Source of the DNA: a virus
Reading direction: 5' to 3' (one strand)
DNA: 37,442 bases
IMG/VR virus record: IMGVR_UViG_3300002460_000092
Span: 1 to 37,442 of that record
Each line of letters begins with the position of its first letter. Within the stretch, counting starts at the first letter, position 1. Below, piece by piece: positions 7,435 to 14,777 of this stretch. The notes beneath the pieces are model-generated. The model was not told the DNA's origin. It saw only the letters and a program-made list of their open reading frames with translations, and did no database searches. The translations under genes and the position numbers were made by a program.

Positions 7435-10400
7435 ATGGAACATGAACTTGGAAGTTTTGCTCAAACAATTTTTAAAAGAACTTATGCATTTACAGAAAAT
7501 GAGACATGGGATGATTGTGCAAAAAGAGTATCTAGTGTAATTGCTTATGATAAAAAACAAGAAAAAGATTTTTATAATATTATATCTAAAAGAAAGTTTA
7601 TTCCTGGAGGAAGATACTTGTACGCTGCCGGAAGAGAAATTCAACAATTTCAGAATTGTGCTTTATTTATAGCTGAAGATTCAAGAGAAGGTTGGGCTAA
7701 ACTATTGCATGATCATGTTATGTCTCTTTCGACCGGAGCAGGTTGCGGAACGTATTATGGGAATATTAGAGCAAAAGGAACTCCAATTAAAAAATATGGA
7801 GGAGAAGCTAGTGGTCCATTGAGCTTGATGGCTATGGTTAATGAATGTGCTCGGCATGTTATGTCAGGTGGGAGTAGAAGATGCCTACCCTCAGGTACAT
7901 TGGTTCATACGTCTAGAGGTTTGATCCCAATTGAAGATATTTTTATTGGAGACGAAGTACTAACGTTTGACGGATTTAGAAAGGTCGCCAATAAATTCAA
8001 TCAAGGTATTCAACCGACAATAGAGATTGTCCATGAACTTGGCATTCTTCGTTGTACTCCTAATCACAAAGTAGCGGTTCTCCTCTCCGCTCAAGGAGAG
8101 TACACATGGAAAGAAGCTTCCCAATTAACTTCATCGGATTTGATGATGTTTATTCCACAAACAATTCCCGGTGTCCGAACGGAGTTGCCTGGGTATACCT
8201 ATTCTAGGCCAGCCAAATCTACTACTTGTCGAGACATCTCGATTCCGAAACTTGATGTTGATATGGCTTGGTTTATTGGTTTCCTACATGGTGATGGACA
8301 CGTTAGACGAATATGGAATAAAGGAAGCTACAGTAAAGGTTTAGTGTCTTTTCCTATACATAATACCCAGACTACTATAGAAGCTAAGCTATTCAAGCAA
8401 CTAGAAAAATTCAGAGTATCATGGGCAGTAAAGCAGTACACTAACTACAGAAAGATAAACGTACATTCTAAGCAACTTGCTGAGTACTTGACGGAGTTCA
8501 AACAACCAAACACAGATCTATCAGTACCTTCTTTCATACTAGAGGGAGAAGACGACATCAGAGCAGGCTACTTGGCTGGTTTATTTGATGCGGACGGTAG
8601 TGCTAAAACTCGTCCGCTTAATTGTGTTACATCGGTGTATAGGGATTATCTACGCCAAGTACAGGCTCTTTATGCCTCTTTAGGCATAGTAACTATGATC
8701 AAGGATCGAACTTATAAGAGTAGGAAGCGCCATTGGAAGCAAATATTTTGCCTTAGTTTAAAGGGACAGACCCCAGAAAAAAGATGGAATTTGATTATTC
8801 TACCCCATGTGTGTAAAATTGCCTCTCTGCCAGCGAAACAAAAACGGCAATGTGACTATAAGATTCCTTATGAATGGTTAGAAGCAAAAGAGAGGAATCA
8901 TAAGAATAGTAGTTGCGGTATCAGCATAGAGCATGTAGCTTCATTGTATGGGTATAAGTATGTGCCTAGCAAAGTTCACGGACTAAGACAGTCCACTTCT
9001 GAATATACATGGGATCTAGAAGTCTCTGACAGAAATGAATTCGTTGCGGAGGGCATGCTAGTTCACAATTCTGCCTTATGGGCTGGGCTTCCTTGGAATC
9101 ATCCAGATATAGATAATTTTATTAAATCCAAAAATTGGCCTACAATTTTTAAAGCATTAAAAGAATTTGATTTTAATAATTCTGCTTTTTTAGATATGAC
9201 AAATATTTCAGTTTGTTTAGATGATGATTTTTTTAAAGTAGTTAATGAAGATAAATCTGTTTGGAATTTATATTATAATATATGTAAAAATATGTGTAAA
9301 ACTGGTGAACCAGGTTTTTCAATTAATTTAGGTAAAAAATCGAAAGAAGTTGCTAGGAATGCATGTTTACCATCATGGTCTAGTATTCTAACTCCAGAAG
9401 GCATAAGACAACTAAAAGATATTAAAGAAGGATCTATTATTTGGTCTGGTAAAAATTGGAGTAGAGTAATTAAAAAGTGGAATACTGGATATAAACCTGT
9501 TTATAAATTTCATACTACAACAGGAACATTTATTGGAACAGAGGATCATAAAGTTGTAGAAAATGGCATAAAGGTTAAAGTTAAAGACGCAAAAGGAATT
9601 GATAGAATATCTGGACCTCCTACTTTAATCGAAGATTTAGACCCTCAAGATATTATGGATGGATTAGTAATAGGCGACGGAGGAGTCCACAAAGCTTCTA
9701 ATAATTTAATTCTACTTTATATTGGCAAGAATGATCAGTCTTATTTTAATTCTGAAATAGCACATTTAATAACTAAGCATAGATCTGGAGTATCTAAAGA
9801 GGTTTGGGAAGTTAAAACAACTATTCAACCAGAAGAATTAGTTAAAACATACAATAGAGTTATTCCAGACAGATTTTATTATGGTAATTTTAATAAAATT
9901 AAAGGGTTTTTAAAAGGATTATTTTCAGCTAATGGTAATACTTTAAAAAAATCTGGAAGAATTTGTTTAAAACAAAGTAGCAAACAATTGATTTTACAAG
10001 TACGAGATATGTTATCTGCTGTTGGAATTAAATCATATATTACTACACATAAAACTGTTACGATTAAACATCACAACGGAGAATATGAAAGTAAAAAAAA
10101 CTATGATATTAACATTACGACAGATAGAGAGCTTTTCTTTAATACAATCGGTATAATTCAACCATATAAAAAACTTTATACTAAAAGTTCTAGAAAAGAA
10201 AAAGTTACTTTTGATATCTATTCTATAGAAAGTGTAGGTATTCATGAAGTATTTGATATTACTGTAGATGATCCAGACCATACTTTTTGGACAGGAGGAG
10301 TATTAGTTTCAAATTGTACAGAGTCTGTTTCCGATAGAAATGCAGATGTTTGTAATTTAGGTTCTGTTAATTTAGCAAATATAAATAGTGTAAATGAATT

Positions 10401-11169
10401 GGAAGAAGTTACAAGAATAGCTGTCAGGTTCTTATATAACGGGACATTTCTATCTTGGGTGCCTGTTCCTGAAATGGAACAAGTTAGAAAAGAATATAGA
10501 AGAATTGGTTTAGGACTTATGGGTCTTCACGAATGGTGCATAAAGAATAATCAAAAATATGAACCTAGCAATAACCTTAAAAATTGGTTAACTTTATGGC
10601 AGCAAACTTCTGATAATGAAGCAATATTGTACGCTAAAAAAAGAAATAATACTGAACCTATAGCTATACGAGCGATAGCTCCAACCGGAACAATTTCTAT
10701 TTGCGCTCAAACAACAAGTGGAATAGAACCTATTTTTTGTGTAGCTTATAAACGTAGATTTTTGGATAAAGACAGTAAATGGAAATTTAGATATGTAGTT
10801 GATCCCACAGCAGAAAAATTAATACAACAAGGCTTTAAGCCTGAGGATATAGAAGATGCTCATAGTTTATCTCAAGATGTAGAACGTAGAATTATTATGC
10901 AAGAATTTGTTCAAAAATTCGTAGACCAAGGAATTTCGTCTACTATAAATCTTCCAGAATACGGAGAACCTGGAAACAATAATGTTAAACGTTTTGCAGA
11001 TATACTTTTAAAATATTTACCAAATTTAAGAGGAATAACCGTATATCCTGAAGGCAGCAGAGCAGGCGCACCGTTAACACCAATACGATATGATACAGCC
11101 AAACGACATGAAAATGTTACTTATGAAGAATCAGAAGAAAAATGTTTAGGAGGCGCCTGCGGCATTTAA
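7435..11169 (+). CDS. Class II (B12-dependent) ribonucleoside reductase with two inteins
   Basis: 1244 codons containing two inteins of 396 and 317 residues; the spliced enzyme is 531 residues, short for the family. Visible family features: FIPGGRYL (55-62), FQNCALF with the first redox Cys75, the catalytic N-x-C-x-E triad rebuilt by splicing as RNA + CTES (Asn642, Cys961, Glu963), DVCNLGSVNL with the second redox Cys, the phosphate-binding APTGTIS...TSGIEP, and a C-terminal Cys pair CLGGAC. It reduces ribonucleotides to deoxyribonucleotides by a cobalamin-generated thiyl radical at the catalytic Cys. No separate radical subunit gene follows, consistent with class II. It supplies precursors with ThyX and dNMP kinase just downstream. 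The assignment to class II rather than class I alpha rests on overall similarity. Confidence 0.88.
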   Translation: MEHELGSFAQTIFKRTYAFTENETWDDCAKRVSSVIAYDKKQEKDFYNIISKRKFIPGGRYLYAAGREIQQFQNCALFIAEDSREGWAKLLHDHVMSLSTGAGCGTYYGNIRAKGTPIKKYGGEASGPLSLMAMVNECARHVMSGGSRRCLPSGTLVHTSRGLIPIEDIFIGDEVLTFDGFRKVANKFNQGIQPTIEIVHELGILRCTPNHKVAVLLSAQGEYTWKEASQLTSSDLMMFIPQTIPGVRTELPGYTYSRPAKSTTCRDISIPKLDVDMAWFIGFLHGDGHVRRIWNKGSYSKGLVSFPIHNTQTTIEAKLFKQLEKFRVSWAVKQYTNYRKINVHSKQLAEYLTEFKQPNTDLSVPSFILEGEDDIRAGYLAGLFDADGSAKTRPLNCVTSVYRDYLRQVQALYASLGIVTMIKDRTYKSRKRHWKQIFCLSLKGQTPEKRWNLIILPHVCKIASLPAKQKRQCDYKIPYEWLEAKERNHKNSSCGISIEHVASLYGYKYVPSKVHGLRQSTSEYTWDLEVSDRNEFVAEGMLVHNSALWAGLPWNHPDIDNFIKSKNWPTIFKALKEFDFNNSAFLDMTNISVCLDDDFFKVVNEDKSVWNLYYNICKNMCKTGEPGFSINLGKKSKEVARNACLPSWSSILTPEGIRQLKDIKEGSIIWSGKNWSRVIKKWNTGYKPVYKFHTTTGTFIGTEDHKVVENGIKVKVKDAKGIDRISGPPTLIEDLDPQDIMDGLVIGDGGVHKASNNLILLYIGKNDQSYFNSEIAHLITKHRSGVSKEVWEVKTTIQPEELVKTYNRVIPDRFYYGNFNKIKGFLKGLFSANGNTLKKSGRICLKQSSKQLILQVRDMLSAVGIKSYITTHKTVTIKHHNGEYESKKNYDINITTDRELFFNTIGIIQPYKKLYTKSSRKEKVTFDIYSIESVGIHEVFDITVDDPDHTFWTGGVLVSNCTESVSDRNADVCNLGSVNLANINSVNELEEVTRIAVRFLYNGTFLSWVPVPEMEQVRKEYRRIGLGLMGLHEWCIKNNQKYEPSNNLKNWLTLWQQTSDNEAILYAKKRNNTEPIAIRAIAPTGTISICAQTTSGIEPIFCVAYKRRFLDKDSKWKFRYVVDPTAEKLIQQGFKPEDIEDAHSLSQDVERRIIMQEFVQKFVDQGISSTINLPEYGEPGNNNVKRFADILLKYLPNLRGITVYPEGSRAGAPLTPIRYDTAKRHENVTYEESEEKCLGGACGI
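7882..9069 (+). mobile_element. Intein 1 of ribonucleotide reductase (396 residues, complete LAGLIDADG pair)
   Basis: Begins at Cys150 (CLPSGTLVHTSRGLIPIEDI, block A), block B LGILRCTPNHKVAVL, block F RNEFVAEGMLVHN, ending at Asn545 before Ser+1. Two LAGLIDADG helices are intact: WFIGFLHGDGHV (about 279-290) and GYLAGLFDADGSA (about 378-390), each with its acidic residue. This intein therefore looks competent for both splicing and homing. The junction lies in GGSRR/SALWAGL, a conserved loop of the reductase. GC content of the second half is a little higher than that of the host gene. Confidence 0.93.
9364..10314 (+). mobile_element. Intein 2 of ribonucleotide reductase (317 residues, endonuclease degenerate)
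   Basis: Begins at Cys644 (CLPSWSSILTPEGIRQLKDI), block B TTGTFIGTEDHKVV, block F DHTFWTGGVLVSN, ending Ser-Asn (959-960) before Cys+1. The penultimate His is replaced by Ser, which some active inteins tolerate. The first LAGLIDADG helix, MDGLVIGDGGV (about 741-751), is recognisable. The second, GFLKGLFSANGN (about 824-835), has Ser-Ala-Asn where Asp-Ala-Asp is expected, so the endonuclease is probably inactive. The insertion point is directly before the catalytic thiyl-radical cysteine, which serves as the Cys+1 splicing nucleophile. Confidence 0.92.
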
Positions 11170-11252
11170 TGAAAAGTACAAACAAATTAGTTTTATCTTT
11201 TATTTTAATGTGTGCAATTCTTTCTATTATTTCAATATTTTGCTATTTATAA
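11169..11252 (+). CDS. Possible 27-residue membrane peptide
   Basis: A short frame starting in a TAATG overlap with the reductase stop. It encodes MKSTNK followed by an uninterrupted hydrophobic stretch (LVLSFILMCAILSIISIFCYL). The start position and single-helix layout are typical of small phage membrane peptides, but there is no independent evidence of translation. A TATAAT at 11248-11253 may be a promoter -10 box for the next gene, though no convincing -35 box lies upstream. Confidence 0.35.
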   Translation: MKSTNKLVLSFILMCAILSIISIFCYL

Positions 11253-11285
11253 TATAGGACAGTCAATGTAGTAAGGAGAATATTT

Positions 11286-11696
11286 ATGAAAATTGATCAT
11301 ATTCTTTTAGGTATTGTGTCAGGTCTTACAGTTATATTGTTTCTCACAATAGCAACAATGCATCATGAAAAAGGAAACTGTTACATTGACGGAACAAGAG
11401 GTCTAAGAATTTGTGAACAAAAAGTAGATAATAGTTTTAAATATACCGTTGGAAACTGTGCATGTTCAGAGAATCTAAAGGATATTTCAGAAGAATGCAT
11501 AAATCTTTGCTTATCTAAAGTACCCATTTTAAAAGATACAAAAAACCAAAACATTATTAATTACTATCCCCGCGATACAACAGAAAACTGTGAATTATTC
11601 TTTGAGAGTGATGGTAAGATTTGGTGTATGAACAAAGAAGATGATGTAACTTTCGAATTTGATGATTTTGATGGAGGCGCCATTATTCATGAGTGA
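11286..11696 (+). CDS. Membrane-anchored Cys-rich protein
   Basis: 136 residues with an AAGGAG ribosome site. One N-terminal membrane helix (LLGIVSGLTVILFLTIATM, about 7-25), then an ectodomain rich in Cys (GNCYID, RICEQ, GNCACSE, EECINLCL, NCELF, IWCMN; nine Cys in about 85 residues), suggesting disulfides in the periplasm or outside. The C-terminus is acidic (EFDDFDGG). Not recognised. It overlaps ThyX by eight bases. The disulfide pattern points to an exported domain, perhaps involved in host-envelope change or exclusion, but this is speculation. Confidence 0.6.
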   Translation: MKIDHILLGIVSGLTVILFLTIATMHHEKGNCYIDGTRGLRICEQKVDNSFKYTVGNCACSENLKDISEECINLCLSKVPILKDTKNQNIINYYPRDTTENCELFFESDGKIWCMNKEDDVTFEFDDFDGGAIIHE

Positions 11697-12384
11697 TATT
11701 GTAGAAGTTTTAGATGATGGATTTGTTAGGTTGGACTATTATTCTCCTAAAGATCCTGAACTACAAATTGTTAATTCTGCTAGAATATCCTATAATAAAC
11801 GTAAAAAGATCATGGGAGAAGATGATAAAGGGCTTATAAGATATTTAATGAAGAATAGGCATGGAACACCATTTGAGATGGCTGATTTTTGTTTTCATTT
11901 ACGATTACCTATTTTTGTGGCTAGAGAACTTATGCGACATCGAAATAGCAGCTTCAACGAGGTGAGTCAACGATATACGATAATAGACACAAAATTTTAT
12001 GTACCTAAAGATGAAGATGTTCGTAAACAGGTAGGTAAACAAGGAAGCTATGAATACAGAGCAATACAAGAACAAACACAAGTATTTGGGATTAAATCAT
12101 TAATAAAAGAAGTATACCAGAAAGCATCAGAAAATTATGAACTTTTATTAAAATTAAATGTAGCTAAAGAATTAGCGCGTATAGTTTTACCTATCGGAAT
12201 CTATACAGAATTATACTATAAAACAAATGCTAGATCATTAATGAATTTTTTATCTTTAAGAAATCATACCCACGCACAATTTGAAATAAGACAATATGCA
12301 AAAGTTATCGAAGAAAAATTTTTCGGTAAAATAATGCCTATCACTTATGCGGCCTTTTTAGAGTCAGAAAGGAAATCTCCATGA
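11689..12384 (+). CDS. thyX: Flavin-dependent thymidylate synthase ThyX
   Basis: 231 residues from the ATG at 11689, chosen because GGAGG lies upstream and the longer frame from 11659 lies in the previous gene. The diagnostic ThyX motif RHR(x7)S is present as RHRNSSFNEVS (83-93), followed by QRY; the C-terminal ARSLMNFLSLRNHTHAQFEIR is the second dUMP/FAD-binding region. It makes dTMP from dUMP using FAD, NADPH and methylene-tetrahydrofolate. Located between ribonucleotide reductase and dNMP kinase, it is part of the phage dNTP supply. The gene ends within four bases of the HNH element that separates it from the kinase. Confidence 0.95.
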   Translation: MSDIVEVLDDGFVRLDYYSPKDPELQIVNSARISYNKRKKIMGEDDKGLIRYLMKNRHGTPFEMADFCFHLRLPIFVARELMRHRNSSFNEVSQRYTIIDTKFYVPKDEDVRKQVGKQGSYEYRAIQEQTQVFGIKSLIKEVYQKASENYELLLKLNVAKELARIVLPIGIYTELYYKTNARSLMNFLSLRNHTHAQFEIRQYAKVIEEKFFGKIMPITYAAFLESERKSP

Positions 12385-13249
12385 TCTCTCTTCGGAGCCG
12401 CAATCCCCGAGCGATGCTCGGGGGTAGGCAACGCCTTGGTAGCGCTTCAGAACCTCAAGAGGAAGTCCTCCGAGATAACAGGAGAGAAGATATGGTAGCG
12501 AAACTTGCTGACAAAGATAACGTGATAGAAGAGACAATGTGTCTTTCGCTCAAAGTTTCTGTTCCTACGCATTTGTATCCTACTGGCTTGTGTTTCGGTA
12601 GATGGAAGATTGTGTCGGATATACAAAGACGCAATAAACATCGAAAACATAGCGTTCTTTGTAGGTGCGAGTGCGGTATAGAAAAAGAAGTAGCGCTGGA
12701 ATCCTTACTGCGGGGCGTTTCCAAAAGTTGTGGTTGTCTCAAAGTAGATAACCTAAAGAAATCTCTGCTATTGAAAGGCAGAAACTATAAGCACGGGCTG
12801 TCAGGAACTCCCGAATACGCTGCTTATCTGGGGATGATAAGACGTTGCTACAATAAAACTAGTCCAGAGTATAAGCATTACGGCGGGCGAGGAATACAAG
12901 TTGCGCCAGAATGGTTAGTACCAACAGAAGGACTCAAGAAGTTTATTCAATATATGGGTAAGCGGCCAAGCGTAAATCACTCTCTGGATAGAGTAAACAA
13001 CGACGGAAACTATGAGTCGGGGAATGTTAGATGGGTAGAAAGAGATGTTCAACTCAAAAACAGGCGCAAAATCAAAATGCTGTGTGATTTTACAGATGAG
13101 GAACTATTACAAGAAGTAGCCCAAAGACATCTGCTGTGCGAGAGCGCTATTCCAAGAGTGTTTAGCGCGAGCCCTATTGGTGGGGCTTTTGCCACGAGAG
13201 GGGTTACGGGACAAACGTGGCTACACGCGGAATCGTCGGGTGATGCCCG
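12381..13249 (+). mobile_element. Putative endonuclease-bearing insertion at the dNMP kinase start codon
   Basis: The kinase start reads ATGAGC at 13250, and the same ATGA occurs at 12381, right after an AAAGGAAA ribosome site (12368-12375) and CTCC. Removing 12381-13249 would put that ribosome site six bases before the kinase ATG, while the present kinase ATG has no good site. The inserted piece is GC-richer than its flanks, holds an HNH gene with its own ribosome site, and has clusters of short hairpins at both ends. It could be a self-splicing intron, another RNA-structured mobile element, or a free-standing homing gene. I could not identify a group I or group II catalytic core. Confidence 0.4.
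12385..12491 (+). other. Structured 5' flank of the insertion
   Basis: Contains a perfect 8-bp stem with 3-base loop (CCCCGAGC at 12405-12412 with GCTCGGGG at 12416-12423), a cUUCGg tetraloop hairpin at about 12388-12397, AGGC/GCCT around an AAC loop just after the main stem, and further CCTC/GAGG pairings before the endonuclease ribosome site. It is in frame with the HNH gene but has no resemblance to endonuclease domains. None of the stems is followed by a T run, so a terminator is unlikely. Confidence 0.4.
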
Positions 13250-13253
13250 ATGA
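12492..13253 (+). CDS. HNH homing endonuclease with one zinc module
   Basis: 253 residues from the ATG at 12492, chosen for its strong AGGAGAG site; the frame extends in phase to 12381. The Cys module at about 30-83 (GLCFGRWKIV, LCRCECG, SKSCGCL) is the same type as the two copies in the endonuclease at 1552. The nuclease part has YAAYLGMIRRCYN, HYGGRGIQV, HSLDRVNNDGNYESGNVRW (163-181) and KNRRK, as in phage HNH proteins of the 'RCxxxxxxxYxxYGGRGI' class. A DFTDEELLQEVAQRH helix follows, and the last ~50 residues overlap the hairpin-rich 3' flank and look non-conserved. It ends in an ATGA overlap with dNMP kinase. Confidence 0.82.
   Translation: MVAKLADKDNVIEETMCLSLKVSVPTHLYPTGLCFGRWKIVSDIQRRNKHRKHSVLCRCECGIEKEVALESLLRGVSKSCGCLKVDNLKKSLLLKGRNYKHGLSGTPEYAAYLGMIRRCYNKTSPEYKHYGGRGIQVAPEWLVPTEGLKKFIQYMGKRPSVNHSLDRVNNDGNYESGNVRWVERDVQLKNRRKIKMLCDFTDEELLQEVAQRHLLCESAIPRVFSASPIGGAFATRGVTGQTWLHAESSGDAR
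13144..13250 (+). other. Hairpin-rich 3' flank of the insertion
   Basis: Four successive perfect short stems are visible: GCGCTA/TAGCGC (13144-13149 with 13163-13168), AGCCC/GGGCT (13170-13174 with 13183-13187), GCCACG/CGTGGC (13191-13196 with 13216-13221) and TCGGG/CCCGA (13236-13240 with 13246-13250). The last one covers the kinase start codon region and could mask it. In addition GATGCTC at 12413-12419 is complementary to GAGCATC at 13252-13258. This density is unusual for coding DNA and suggests a folded RNA, either intron-like or regulatory. Confidence 0.4.
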
Positions 13254-13789
13254 GCATCATTATAAGTCTTAGCGGAAAAAAAGGGACCGGAAAATCTTTT
13301 GTGGCCAACTATCTTTCTTCTAAGTACGGCTTTTGGGAATATGCTTGGGCATCACCAATAAAAGAGATAATCGCAAAACAATTATTTAATTTAACTAAAG
13401 AGCAATTATATGGAAAAGAAAAAGAATTAATATTAAAAGAATGGGGTTATTCTCCTAGACAATTATTTCAAATAATTGGAACAAATTGTTTTCGAAACCA
13501 TATATCAAAAGATATTTGGGTTAAAATCGGTCTAAAGAAAATTCAAGAAAAATTAATACTACCAGATCATCAGGATCTTGTTATTAGTGATAGCAGATTT
13601 CCAGAAGAAATTAATGCTATCAAAAGATTAAAAGGAATAACTATTCTAATACAGAAAATAAATGAAACTTCAAAAGACGAACATCAAAGTGAAATAGCCT
13701 TAGATAACTACAAATTCGATTACATTATTAAAGCTTCAGCAGGAGATTTAAACTCTTTATATAGGCAAATTGATAATATAGTATTATAA
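13250..13789 (+). CDS. Deoxynucleoside monophosphate kinase
   Basis: 179 residues. The P-loop GKKGTGKS is at 9-16, followed by the phage dNMP kinase hallmarks SPRQLFQIIGTNCFRNHI and VISDSRFPEEINAI (the Walker B-like strand with a substrate-handling Arg). It resembles the T4 gp1 type of enzyme, which phosphorylates dTMP, dGMP and modified dCMP to diphosphates. With ThyX and ribonucleotide reductase upstream, it completes the path to dNDPs. The start lacks its own ribosome site because an HNH element sits directly in front, so expression may depend on translational coupling or on removal of that element from the RNA. Confidence 0.88.
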   Translation: MSIIISLSGKKGTGKSFVANYLSSKYGFWEYAWASPIKEIIAKQLFNLTKEQLYGKEKELILKEWGYSPRQLFQIIGTNCFRNHISKDIWVKIGLKKIQEKLILPDHQDLVISDSRFPEEINAIKRLKGITILIQKINETSKDEHQSEIALDNYKFDYIIKASAGDLNSLYRQIDNIVL

Positions 13790-13808
13790 ACTTATATGAG
13801 GGAAAAAT

Positions 13809-14003
13809 ATGAAAAAGAAAAAAAAGGAAATGGACCATTTCCATACAATTGCAAGAAAGATGTCCCTAAGCGACTGGCATTTACGCCTGACACAAGAAGA
13901 ATCAGGCTGGCTAAGAAAACTATATCTTGAAGCTTATGACCATGAAGTGTTTCTGACTATAATGCGTCAACGAACTGCAATTAAGGAAGGGAATGAGAAA
14001 TGA
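13809..14003 (+). CDS. Hypothetical 64-residue basic protein
   Basis: Preceded by GAGGGAAA. It starts with a Lys run (MKKKKKEMDHFH) and then forms two predicted helices with conserved-looking Trp and Leu (LSDWHLRLTQEESGWLRKLYLEAY). Soluble, no metal site. Not recognised. Its stop overlaps the next start (ATGA), so it is cotranslated with the following small gene. A small regulatory or DNA-binding protein is possible but unsupported. Confidence 0.55.
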   Translation: MKKKKKEMDHFHTIARKMSLSDWHLRLTQEESGWLRKLYLEAYDHEVFLTIMRQRTAIKEGNEK

Positions 14004-14260
14004 GTTTCAACTTTTTGAGAGATCCATTCAATTTTAAACCAATCATTGCTTATTCGCGTAGTGAGATTGAAATTAGATTAAAAGAAATAAAAACTTTGTT
14101 AGATATTTGTTGGGAGAATTTAAAAACTATCAACGAAATAGGCATACAAGAACTCGAAGACAAAGAAGAACAGGATTCTCGTATTACGGAGATGATTGAT
14201 CTTTTAGTAGATAAGTTTCTGATGGAACAAATAATAAAAGAAAGAGAAGAAATAAATTAA
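14000..14260 (+). CDS. Hypothetical helical protein
   Basis: 86 residues, mostly alpha-helical and acidic after residue 20 (RSEIEIRLKEIKTLL, EDKEEQDSRITEMI, IIKEREEIN), consistent with a short coiled coil. Start overlaps the previous stop and GGAAGGGAA precedes it. No recognised family. Probably a real gene given the tight packing, function unknown. Confidence 0.55.
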   Translation: MSFNFLRDPFNFKPIIAYSRSEIEIRLKEIKTLLDICWENLKTINEIGIQELEDKEEQDSRITEMIDLLVDKFLMEQIIKEREEIN

Positions 14261-14281
14261 ATTACTATTTTTAGGAAAAAC

Positions 14282-14770
14282 ATGAAAAAGATTTTTATAT
14301 TTCTCTTATTAATCTTAGGATGTACTTCTACCTCAATTAAATCCTTAAACAATGATTTTGATATTTTAAAAGGAACTCTAGCAGCTCCACCACAGTTTAG
14401 TGAAGCAGGAGACCGCTTATTCATTTATCTGAAAATTATAGACAAAGTTAAAGAAAAAGAATCTGTTTTAGTCGCTGTCGCAGAGAATACAGAAAATAAA
14501 ACACTCCTGAAAGAACTATCTTCTAAGTTGAATAATTCTCCGAATGAACCTGTTTATCTTTATGGCTCTCGTACAGATGGAAAAGTTTGGGCAGAATTTA
14601 TTACAGGAATTGATTTTATCATTGTGGCCGCCGGGGTATATATTCCGCAGACGCAGAACTACCAAGTGGTAATTACGAACTTCGGTGAAAGAGGAAAAGA
14701 CGCCTTTTTAAGTCTGAGTTGGGGAAAATTTTTAAAGTCACTAACCCGTGCAGCTATAAAAGCTTTATAG
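14282..14770 (+). CDS. Lipoprotein, hypothetical
   Basis: 162 residues. The N-terminus MKKIFIFLLLILGC is a clear lipoprotein signal with lipobox LILGC and Cys14 as lipidation site, followed by a Ser/Thr-rich linker. The mature domain contains EAGDRLFIYLKI, NEPVYLYGSRTDGKVW and DFIIVAAGVYIPQTQNYQVVI, suggesting a compact beta-rich periplasmic fold. Not recognised. It precedes the glycosyltransferase gene by seven bases. A role in superinfection exclusion or envelope change is typical for phage lipoproteins but is only context here. Confidence 0.65.
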   Translation: MKKIFIFLLLILGCTSTSIKSLNNDFDILKGTLAAPPQFSEAGDRLFIYLKIIDKVKEKESVLVAVAENTENKTLLKELSSKLNNSPNEPVYLYGSRTDGKVWAEFITGIDFIIVAAGVYIPQTQNYQVVITNFGERGKDAFLSLSWGKFLKSLTRAAIKAL

Positions 14771-14777
14771 GAGATTT

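Noticed and set aside
11224-11253. TATAAT at 11248 as a promoter for the Cys-rich membrane protein
   Set aside because: No acceptable -35 box at 16 to 18 bases, and such boxes are expected by chance in this AT-rich DNA; the surrounding genes look like one transcript.
12405-12423. Strong 8-bp stem considered as a transcription terminator after thyX
   Set aside because: No T run follows on either strand, and the dNMP kinase downstream seems to belong to the same transcript.
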